Positions 54,870 through 64,000 of a stretch of 64,000 nucleotides of DNA are shown piece after piece. A program made the translations under genes and the position numbers. Origin of the DNA: Cristatella mucedo (taxonomy: Eukaryota; Bryozoa; Phylactolaemata; Cristatellidae). Positions within the stretch are counted from its first letter, which is position 1; each line of letters begins with the position of its first letter. The notes below the pieces were generated by a model that saw nothing but the letters and a program-made list of their open reading frames with translations, was not told the origin of the DNA and did not search any database. The DNA lies in the NCBI GenBank assembly GCA_009760855.2, contig WPIO01000164.1:242001-306000 (forward strand), in the 5' to 3' direction.

Positions 54870-55106
54870 TTCGTCCTTCACGTGCTTATGGGTGCTGACA
54901 CTGTGCATGCTGCCACTAACCACATTTGCATGCTGACCCTGTGAATGTCACCCCTAACCATATTATTCATTTTGTTTTTTTTAAGCATGATGTTACTTAC
55001 CATTCAATTGCATTTCCCTTTGCAGCAAATGTAAAGCGCCTAGAAAGAGATTAAGTTCTTTGAGGGCGCTTCACGAAGTAAATTATTGTCATTATTATTA
55101 TTAGAG
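53767..55106 (+). mobile_element. LINE-A copy inserted at another LINE-A tail
   Basis: 1.34 kb from palm to tail. 3' UTR with the duplicated unit (GTGCTGACACTGTGCATGC / GCATGCTGACCCTGTGAATG), acceptor-like GCATTTCCCTTTGCAG at 55010-55025, hairpin and a short (ATT) tail (GTCATTATTATTATTA). It begins immediately after the (ATT)n of the copy at 53119. Confidence 0.92.
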
Positions 55107-56600
55107 CTCGTCTATTGAAGAGATTATACCATAATTTACACAGTCTTAACTTACAGGAAAACCGAGCATTGCAATAACCCAGTTCGTTAATGCTTCCATG
55201 GAAAAAGGGGCTGCACCCAAGTACTTCAAATCGGCAATCGTTAGACCGATACTTAAAAAGCCAGGATTAGATACAGAGGTCCCTGAAAACTATGATCCGT
55301 TTCCCTTTTTTATTTCTCGTCGACGATTCTTGGAAACATTGTCGCTATGCGGCTTGGGGCACTTTTTGAAAAAAATGAAATATGAGAAGCATTTCAATCA
55401 GGGTTCAAAAGGCAGCACGTTACTAAAACTGCTCTCATCCATGTCATCAATGAAATTTGATGAGGCATCGACGAAGTGAATTTCGTTGCCCTAGGTGGTC
55501 TGACGGATCTATCAGCTGCCTTCGACACCACTGATCGCTACGTTCTCCCGGAATAATTAACAGCAATTGACCTGGCAGACCAGACACTGGCTTGATTTAA
55601 ATAGTACTTGTCCGATCGTATTCAATCCGTGTTGTGTGGGGATCAGGTGCCTCCAACGAGACGGGTCTCCTGTGACGGGAGTCCCTCAAGGGTTCGTCTT
55701 CTGTCCCTTGCTGTGCTCCTTTTATAATCATCTTCTGGGAAAAGTAATTAGGTCGGAGGAATAGGATATCGCATTCACGCTGACGATACTCAGACTCGTA
55801 TTTGCAATTCAAACCATCGGAATGTGCTGCAGCAGCCGAGAAACTGAATGCTCACTTGGCCGACATTCGATCCTGGATATAGGAAAACTTGTTGAAAATA
55901 AGCGACGATGCAACTAAACTGCTGCTCATAGGACACCCTAAGCGTGTGTCTGGATTCAAAAAAGCTCTGCTCTTCCAATTCGTTCAACCTTCACAACCTG
56001 CTCGAAGTTTCGGTGTCGTCTTCTACAGCTGCCTCAATTTTGAAAGCTTCATTCAGAAGGCTGCTTCTACAGCTAGCCATGACCTTCAATCCCTATCCAA
56101 GTATAAGAGCTGTCTTACGCGGTGGCTTGCAAAGAGTTTTAAAAGCTTCCTATTTCTGTCTCGGCTTGATTATAGTAATTCCTTTTTGAGCTGGGCTACC
56201 AGAGCAAGCCAGTAGGCGACTGCAGCTGGCTGTAAAATTGGCTGCAAGGCTAGTTTTAAAGTCCCAGAGGTTTGACCACATGTTTCCATTATTAAAAGAG
56301 CTAGAATGGCTGTCGGTTGATCAACGGATAGAGAGCAGAGGTCCTAAACTGACCCGCCTTGCCCGCCACGGCTTGGATCTTTCATACCTAGCTGAACTGC
56401 TGCAAAAGATTCAGCCTCTCTGTGCCCGCAGGTCCTGTATGGAAATTACAATAGCTGTTCCATTGCTCCTCTGAAAACCGTCGGCGACCGAACCTGTAGC
56501 TCTGCAGGTCCTAGACTGTTGAACTCTCTTTGCCAATTTTTATGCAAGGATAAATACTCTCCTGCTACCGAATATGCTCCGTTGCAGAGTTTTACTGGGA
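55107..56600 (+). mobile_element. LINE-B copy inserted after the LINE-A tail
   Basis: 1.5 kb, running from GAGCTCGTCTATTGAAGAG. The finger frame 55198-55479 reads KYFKSAIVRPILKKPGLDTE. The palm carries [18 protein letters not shown] sequence at 55510, then GVPQGFVFCPLLCSFYNHLL, TLTILRL (YADD lost) and HPKRVSGFKKALL. The C-terminal block at 56238-56474 reads MAARLVLKSQRFDH and LKELEWLSVDQRI. It ends without the hairpin near 56600. Confidence 0.8.
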
Positions 56601-56684
56601 AATATATTGAATCTGCAGAAAGGGACTTGAAAAGTTCTATCTCTTCATTTATTTAAAGTTTGTTAGGAGTTAGGTACATGTAAT

Positions 56685-56800
56685 TTTTTTCTTATTACGT
56701 GAAAATAGTGTTAGCACGCATAAGCACACAAACGACGACTCACAGAGACTAAATGCTTTCATAGATATTTTTGTTGAAAAAAAAAACATGAATAAAATAC
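56685..56800 (-). mobile_element. LINE-A 3' UTR fragment with EN-side junction
   Basis: TGTTAGCACGCATAAGCACACAAACGACG...GACTAAATGCTTTCATAGA matches the minus-strand 3' UTR. It is preceded by CATGTAATTTTTTTCTTATTACGTGAAAA, almost as at 34774-34801. Confidence 0.7.
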
Positions 56801-57044
56801 TGAAATGTCTCGATCGCCTTTATGGTGAGGAATTAGCAATCCGTAATATCAATTAGCTTAACGAACTTGGATCGTGACTTATATAAATCTGCGACTTAGT
56901 TCCAATTTATTTAGATTATTATTGTTTTATAATGGCTTCTTTTCGGCAAACAATCGGCTAAGGTTAGCTCTAAATTTATTCGAAAATTAGGAAATTACTC
57001 TAGTAAGCTGTCGCTCAAGAGTCTTTATTTAGATATTAGGCTTG
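56801..57044. other. Unrecognised DNA
   Basis: A/T-rich; nothing recognised. Confidence 0.35.
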
Positions 57045-58222
57045 GAAAACTTACAACGGATCAGAACTGACTGTCTATCGACAGACATACCATAACTACT
57101 GTAGATCGTACCAACCGATCCTGGCAAAAGCCAAGTCTAGCTTCTATGAAGATATCGTTGCATCAAAAAGGTGCACGATTCAAAAATACTGAAATTAACG
57201 ATATACCATTTTCCCAATTATATCCAGATTAGCTCATTACCTCATAATCCATACGATGATCTAGCTGATCGCTTTTCTAGCTTTGTTGTCCAGAAAAAAG
57301 ACCCAATCACAGAGTCTATCTCCACGATGGCAGCATCTGCCATAGAATGTGCTGTTACTCAATTAATTGTGGCACTTCAATGTCTACATTCAAGAAGGTC
57401 AATGGTAACCTCATCCCAGACTTCATATGACAATTGGAGAAGGAAACTAGTCTTTTGGACCCTATTCCCACTTTCCATCTGCTTCGATGCATTGATCTGC
57501 TGCTGCCCAGCATAACAGAATCATTAATATGCAATTAGCCTTAGTTCATGTCCCAGCACCAATATAAAAGGCTGTAGTCAGGCCAGTCCTCGAGGAGGCA
57601 AAACTAGCCCAAGAGAACATATATAACAATATATATTTATGAGCGACTACCGCCTAGTCTTCCGTCGATCATTCCTATGAAATACACTGGAACGATTCAC
57701 GGCCAGCTGAACTCATATATTGAAAAGTAAAACCTTGCTAGTAAGTTACACTCTGGTTTGAGAGCAAATCATCCCACAGAGTCGGCATTGCTTCGGGTTA
57801 CAACGACCTAATTAGAAATGCAGATATAGGTAGAGAATTTTCACTATTTTGCTCAATCTGTTGGCCGCTTTTGATGCCATCAACCATAAAGTCCTCCACG
57901 AACATCTCATATCTCGCATGGGAAATAATGGCTCTGCATTGCTGTTATTCAAGTTGTATCTCAGTGGGGGACTCCAGAGTACTGATGTGAATGGATAAAA
58001 ATCATCTCAGGAACCTCTGAAATATGGGTTAACTCAGGTCTCTCAGCATTGAACTGTGCTTTCATGGTTTAACTGTTCCTCTTGCCGATGAGATTGCCTA
58101 GTATATTCTAGGCTTTCACTTTTATGCAGGTGAAACTCAGGTGTACCCGTGCTTCAATACCTGCAAGTCCTCCAGCACTTCTAATTCTCCAAAATCCCAT
58201 GCTTCCTTTATTTATGATGTTG
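57045..58222 (+). mobile_element. LINE-A copy, linker to YADD region, decayed
   Basis: It starts with the linker (LTVYRQTYHNYCRSYQPILA-like, SSLPHNPYDDLADRFSSF). Fingers (QLYKRL-like) lie to 57720, then palm (LLNLLAAFDAINHKVLHEHL-like) and FHFYAGETQVYPCF (YADD eroded). A minus-strand LINE-A follows at 58223. Confidence 0.75.
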
Positions 58223-58862
58223 GTGGATAAATAGACAAGAATGACATAGTTAGTAGTGACATGCACAGGGCGAACATGCAAGTGTGGTTAGTGGCAGCAT
58301 GCAGTGTCAGCCTGCACGAGTAGATACATACCGAGTCATAGGAACCCACTAAATGCTGTCCTAAATAGGTAAGTTCTTTTTAAATGTGATCAAATCAGGG
58401 GATGTCGTGAGGGAAGTCGGGAGTAAGTTACAGGCTTTGGGAGCATACAAACTAAGTGCACGGGGTCCAAAGGACTTGATTTATACGCGGTTTAGGTAAA
58501 CAGTTAGATTCCGAAAAGCGGGTGGTGGGATGCTTGGCCTGATTTGAGAGTTGATCTGATAGGTAGGCTGGAGCCAATAAATGAAGGAACCTATAAGTGA
58601 GAGACAAAACCTTGAAGTCGATCCGTTACATGACGAGGAGCCAGTGCAGGTCGGCAAGAAGTGTTGTGATGTGGCGACTGCGAAGCTCACGACAGACAAG
58701 CCTAACTGCAGAGTTTTGCGTTATCTGTAACCACCTGATTGCACAAGCCGGTAGGCCAGTAAGCAGTGAGTTATAGAAGTCAAGAAGGGATATCACAAAT
58801 GTATGGACCAACCTGGAATTGGTATCCTTATCTAAACAAGCTTAATAGTCATTGGACCATGC
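58223..58862 (-). mobile_element. LINE-A C-terminal and 3' UTR copy without hairpin
   Basis: GACATAGTTAGTAGTGACATGCACAGGG (3' UTR) to the C-terminal domain in broken frames (58626-58811 encodes SLLDFYNSLLTGLPACAIRW and VRLVCRELRSRHITTLLAD). The terminal hairpin and tail are missing on the left. Confidence 0.85.
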
Positions 58863-58950
58863 TTCCTTTTGAGCCAATCAAAAGTGCCCAGAAAGAGATT
58901 GAGTTCTCTGAGAGTGCGACATCAAACGTATTATTATGATTTTTAAGGCC
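58863..58950 (+). mobile_element. LINE-A 3' terminus
   Basis: AGTGCCCAGAAAGAGATTGAGTTCTCTGAG, then a degraded GTGCGACATC and ATTATTATG. It probably belongs to the plus-strand copy at 57045, split by the minus-strand copy. Confidence 0.75.
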
Positions 58951-59209
58951 TTTATAAGCCATAATCTAAAAAATGAGCGCTCTTAAATTTCTTCAAGTGG
59001 TTTATATCTTATTTGCAAAGTAATCCAGACCGGATACAAAGCTTCAATGACCAGGTGAGGTTCAGGATCCTATTAAAAATTACTGAAACTGTACGATTTC
59101 ACATTTAAACTGAAAACAGGGTCATGCAAGGAGAACTAGAAATTAGACAATCGTAACAATTCAATATCTGCTGTTATACACTAAGACATAGATTTTGGGC
59201 AGGCACAGT
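58951..59209. other. Unrecognised DNA
   Basis: No repeat or coding signature. Confidence 0.35.
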
Positions 59210-59320
59210 AGCATGCTCAATGAACAATGAAAATAACAAGGTTAGGGTTGACATGCATTGGGTCAGCATGCAAGTACGGTTACTGGCCGCCTGCACAGTG
59301 TCAGCAGGGAATAAAAAGAA
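59210..59320 (-). mobile_element. LINE-A 3' UTR fragment
   Basis: AACAAGGTTAGGGTTGACATGCATTGGGTCAGCATGCAAG and GCCTGCACAGTGTCAGCA: the duplicated 3' UTR unit on the minus strand, without hairpin or coding part. Confidence 0.75.
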
Positions 59321-59500
59321 CGAAATCTCACAACAATTCCAATCGGATTTCAAGTAGCAGAACTCTACTAAAACTTATCTCCTTCGTGCTACAAATGACA
59401 TCCTGTACAGCAACGATGAAGGATATATTACGGCACCCGCCCGGCTGCATCTATTAGCTGCTTTTGAAACCGACGTGGCCCGGAGTGCTAGTAGATAAGA
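59321..59500 (+). mobile_element. LINE-B RT finger/palm fragment
   Basis: It matches KNNGTSEKFQLGFKRQHSTK as KNEISQQFQSDFK*QNSTKT. NDILYSNDEG and LLAAFETD (motif A) follow. Confidence 0.7.
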
Positions 59501-59574
59501 CTATAAGTGAAAGAGAGAAGAGAGTGTTGGAAATGACGCCTTCATTTCATTCTGCTTCAACAGGCCGCAGGATG

Positions 59575-60885
<1,311 letters not shown>

Positions 60886-61372
60886 CCTACCAAAGACACT
60901 GGAGCGGGTGGTGGCAGATCAGTTGAACTCGTATATTAAAAATTCCAACCTTGCCAGTAAGTTCCAGTATGGCTTTAGAACTAATTACTCCACAGAATCA
61001 GCCTTGCTTAGGGTGTGCAACGACCTACTTAGGAATGCAGACATGGGTAGAGTAACTCTGCTTGTTTTGCTCACTCTGTCAGCAGCTTTTGACATTATCG
61101 ATCACCAAGGTCTTCTAGAGCGCCTATCATCTCGCTTGGGCATCACTGGCTCTGCTCTGTAATGGTTCAATCTCAGTTGAAGGATCCAGAGTATTAAAGT
61201 GAATGGACGAAGATGTTCTGAGGGGCCTCTGAAAAATGGGGTACCTTAGGGCTCCGTGCTAGGTCCGGTTCTTTTCACGGTTTATACTCTCCCTTTTGCT
61301 GAAGTGATTGCCAAGCACAATTTCGGCTTTCACTTCTATGCGGATGACACTTAATTGCACCTTTGCTTTACC
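60886..61372 (+). mobile_element. LINE-A RT copy, fingers to YADD
   Basis: It starts at TACCAAAGACACTGGAGCGG. Frame 60908-61162 encodes VADQLNSYIKNSNLASKFQ, YGFRTNYSTESALLRVCND and LLTLSAAFDIIDHQGLLERL. Then [20 protein letters not shown] and [13 protein letters not shown] (TAA for CAG after YADDT) end at 61372. It is head-to-head with the minus-strand copy at its left. Confidence 0.85.
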
Positions 61373-62149
61373 AGGACGTTACCATGACAAATTTATTATA
61401 TTTTTTAAATTTTCTTATGCACATAATATGTAGATTGCCTATACAATTGTAAACCAACCACCTTATCTAGTGTGCCAAGCGATCGGTTCTATCATCACGA
61501 GAGTCACTAATGTTGGTGCTCGCCCAGAAGTGGATAGACGTTTGATAACTTAGTACTCGTTTGCCAGTGGATGGATTGTCGTTCCTATTCTTTTGTATGT
61601 CTTCCCAAGGTGTCCATGTTTGTGACAGGCTAAGCTAGTTAAACGTCTGCCGTAAAAGCTATTGGTAAGGGTCTATAGCGACCATCGTTATAGACTATGC
61701 TCGTCCACAATTTCTGAAAGCTGCTATCTTTAGATAGTTTTGTTGATAGGCCTTCATCTCGAAGTAGGCGCTTCGCAATTCCTTCAATTATAGGCGATAG
61801 CCACCGTTTCACGATAAGAAAGGAATCAAGCCTTAAGAAAGTTGCACATTTCCTTAAGAACAAAGTCACGCCCGCAGATTAGTTCCATGCGGCACATGTG
61901 GCACACTGGTCGTGGTTATCACTCTGAAGACCGAAAAAGAATACGTTCACTAGCAGCCAAACAAAATCAGAGTGTAACGCTACTTAGCTGAGTAGTGAGT
62001 CTGAAGCTAAAAGGGCTCACAAGACCTTTTAACTGGACTTTTAACTGGACCCAGCAGTGACAGAAACGGACGCTTTTTCAAGCTTCTTCTTGAATGTGTG
62101 TGATTAAGTACGTGGACCAAGTTCATAAGTACTTTACGAAACTCTCCTG
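61373..62149. other. Unrecognised DNA
   Basis: The minus-strand frame 61639-61869 is unrecognised. ACCACCTTATCTAGTGTGCCA near 61460 matches 8960. GACCTTTTAACTGGACTTTTAACTGGACC (62024-62052) is a small direct repeat. Confidence 0.35.
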
Positions 62150-62338
62150 GATAGCCACCAACCACACGTGAGTGCTGACCCTTTTCATGTCATGTGTTAT
62201 TCTTGATGCTTATTGAGCATGCTGCTAATAAACATTTCATCGTGCTTCCTTTCCAGAAAATTTAAAGTGCCGGGAAATAGATTAAGTTCTCTAAGAGGCC
62301 CCTTATGAAATGTATCGTTAATATTGTTATTATTATTC
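62150..62338 (+). mobile_element. LINE-A 3' UTR and tail
   Basis: CACCAACCACACGTGAGTGCTGACCC, then CTTCCTTTCCAGAAAATTTAAAGTGCC, hairpin and GTTATTATTATT. Severely truncated and old. Confidence 0.8.
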
Positions 62339-62344
62339 AGATGC

Positions 62345-62408
62345 GATGCGCCTTTGAGCCTAAACTCGAAGAAAGTCTTTGAAATTAACTAGAACTGCGT
62401 CAGACACC
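62345..62408 (-). mobile_element. LINE-B linker fragment
   Basis: CCTAAACTCGAAGAAAGTCTTTGAAATTAACTAGAACTGCGTCAGACACCG matches the minus-strand LINE-B segment at 25455-25505. Confidence 0.65.
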
Positions 62409-62570
62409 GATGCATATCACCCCTAATAATGTTATTCATGCTTTTTGTTTATCAAGCATGATATTGCTCACCATTCAATTCCATTTCCCTTTGCTGCAAC
62501 TGTAAAGCGCCTAGAAAGAGATTGAGTTCACTAAGGCCGCTTTATTAAGAGCATTATTATTATTCTTATT
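62409..62570 (+). mobile_element. LINE-A 3' UTR and tail
   Basis: CATATCACCCCTAATAATGTTATTC through GCATTTCCCTTTGCTG-like sequence to hairpin AAAGCGCC...GGCCGCTTTATTA and (ATT)n. Confidence 0.85.
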
Positions 62571-63599
62571 ATCTGGGGTCACAAAATTAAACAAATCTTC
62601 TCATGCAGCTGCACTTTGGAATAATCAATTATCACCGAATCCTGCTTATCTGACCGCATGGATATTTCATTCAGTCTACAATGAGTACCCTCCTCCTCCT
62701 GGTATAAAATCACATGTAAATCGCGAAACCCGAAATGAAAACGTGAAGTCTTGCTTTACCGGTAGTAAAATGGTGTTGAAGAAGTGGAATGAGATGGCAA
62801 TGGTAATGGATTTTTGTATATTTTGCTTAATTAACCTGGGCGTCTGCAGTCTAGGAGAAACAGCGTAAACCCTAAACCAAAAACCTGCTCGACAGAAAGC
62901 ACAAAGAACGTTTGCTAATACCAGCATTGCCTCTATCCGATCTGCAAGATTTTCTACAAGTGCTGTAGGTTAATCTCTCTAACTTAGTAGTCATCAGGCC
63001 CGCTATAAACTTTGCAGCCCAGCTTAATACATGCCTTCGAATGCTTGCTAAATTGCATGAACCACCAACAATACGTGCAGTAATTACTTCAAACGGCTTT
63101 GCCATTTTATGATATTTTTGACTTGACCGAGAACTTTCAGAAATCGATCGACCGCTAGACTATAACCGGTAAAACACCTGCATGCTTTTTCTTTCAACCG
63201 TGCTTCAATCAAAACTGGCACACGTGGCCATATTCGCTCGCTCCTTCAGCCATTTAAAAACGTGTGCAGTTTGCTCAAAAAGACTTGTGAATCTTGTGTT
63301 GCAAGTCACTCGTTTAGTGAGCTGACATGAGTTTTATCATCCAAAGGAAGAAAGTCCAAATTTATCGCAGAAAATAATCTAATATCTGTGTGAATCTTTC
63401 CTAATAAATCAAGCTATTCACGCTGTGTGTGATTATAAATTTGATTTTGATAAATAATCTGATGCTTTGAGCGAAGTTTTGTTACTGATTGAGTCATTCT
63501 GTCTTGCTGCACATGTACGTCTCTTTACTCACCTCAAGGCTCACACATTCGGCCACATATTTCTGTTAAACCGAACGCCAGCTTCATCAATAATATATT
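62571..63599. other. Low-copy DNA with an ATG-less open frame
   Basis: A plus-strand frame stays open from the LINE-A tail to 62865. After an acceptor-like CTTCTCATGCAG (62597-62608) it reads ALWNNQLSPNPAYLTAWIF, then HSVYNEYPPPPGIKS. Unrecognised, and a frame of this length can occur by chance. The minus-strand frames 62676-62927 and 62872-63105 are likewise unrecognised. Confidence 0.3.
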
Positions 63600-63950
63600 G
63601 ATCATAATAATATTAATAATGCACTTGATAAAGCGCCCTCAGAGAACTTCATCTCTCTAGGCTCTTTGCATTTGCTGCAAAGGGAAATGCAATGGAATGG
63701 TAAGTAAAATCATGCTTGATAAACAAACAAAATAAATATTAGGGTTAGGGGTGACATTCGCTGGGTCGAAATGCAAATGTGGCTAGTGGCAGCATGCACA
63801 CTGTCAGCATGCATAAGCACATCAAGGACGAATCACAGGGACCCACTAAATGCTGTCCTAAATGGGTGTGTTTTTAAATTCTTTTTAAATGTGGTCAGGT
63901 CAGGGGATGTCATGACGCAGGTCGGGATGGAGTTCCAGCCTTTGGGAAAT
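63600..63950 (-). mobile_element. LINE-A 3' end and C-terminal fragment
   Basis: ATAATATTAATAATGCACTTGATAAAGCGCCC (tail and hairpin), 3' UTR, and the last ~30 codons (GTCAGGGGATGTCATGACGCAGGTCGGGATGGAGTTCCAG). Truncated at TTTGGGAAA. Confidence 0.9.
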
Positions 63951-64000
63951 TCCGCCTACTTAACTATAGGTTGATCTCAGTCAGTCTACACGAAGTGCCC

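Noticed and set aside
62024..62052. Small direct repeat CTTTTAACTGGAC
   Set aside because: Looks like replication slippage; no associated element.
62515..62868. 117-codon frame with an acceptor-like site and PPPPG peptide
   Set aside because: Starts inside a LINE-A tail, lacks a convincing donor and is within chance expectation; kept only as a note on the region.

Overview
The window looks like a repeat-dense stretch of an invertebrate animal nuclear genome. Introns and splice-site-like junctions, tRNA-derived SINEs, long TA, TG and AG microsatellites and dozens of decayed non-LTR retrotransposon copies all point that way, and no operons or prokaryotic genes are visible. The phylum cannot be named from the sequence alone.

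Two LINE families make up most of the recognisable content. LINE-A is a CR1/L2-like family. Its order is AP-endonuclease, a linker, reverse transcriptase with a YADD box, a C-terminal [13 protein letters not shown] block, a 3' UTR containing a duplicated ~37-bp unit, a terminal AAAGCGCC...GGCGCTTT hairpin, and an (ATT)n tail. LINE-B is a second, diverged CR1/L2-like family. It has its own endonuclease and RT, a C-terminal KARHGLAPSYLAELL block, a GTAAC...GTTAC 3' hairpin and an (ATTAC/ATGAC)n tail. Nearly all copies are 5'-truncated and broken by stops or frameshifts. The best preserved are LINE-A at 44480-46562 (minus) and 53767-55106 (plus), and LINE-B at 24237-26442 (minus, with its endonuclease but internally deleted). 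Two tRNA-derived SINE families are present. SINE-1 shares its 3' tail with LINE-A, and SINE-2 ends in (TTTA)n.

Layout. 1-2052: three tandem units, two carrying an exon-like motif, one hit by a SINE-1. 2053-13195: LINE copies, several nested in each other with visible target-site duplications. 13196-24236: mixed low-copy DNA and LINE-B copies, a pair of unidentified paralogous segments, and a phase-compatible pair of candidate host exons at 19011-19098 and 20054-20201. 24237-26885: the long LINE-B copy and a LINE-A tail. 26886-30700: an unidentified minus-strand ORF, LINE-A copies and an (AG)n array inside a LINE RT. 30701-40182: mostly unrecognised DNA plus minus-strand LINE-A relics. 40183-48817: dense LINE-A and LINE-B, including a long foldback. 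48818-53118: mostly unrecognised, one SINE-2. 53119-61372: head-to-tail and inverted LINEs with a large TA/TG array. 61373-64000: low-copy DNA with LINE-A 3' ends.

The most interesting host signal is the exon encoding W-E-P-P-E-P-x-E-D-W-D, present three times. Its spacing resembles the tryptophan-rich tail of GTSF1/Asterix proteins, partners of Piwi in transposon silencing. This is a family-level inference from recalled sequence, not a search result. The density of nested, bidirectional LINE fragments around it would suit a piRNA-producing locus, but only small-RNA data could show that.
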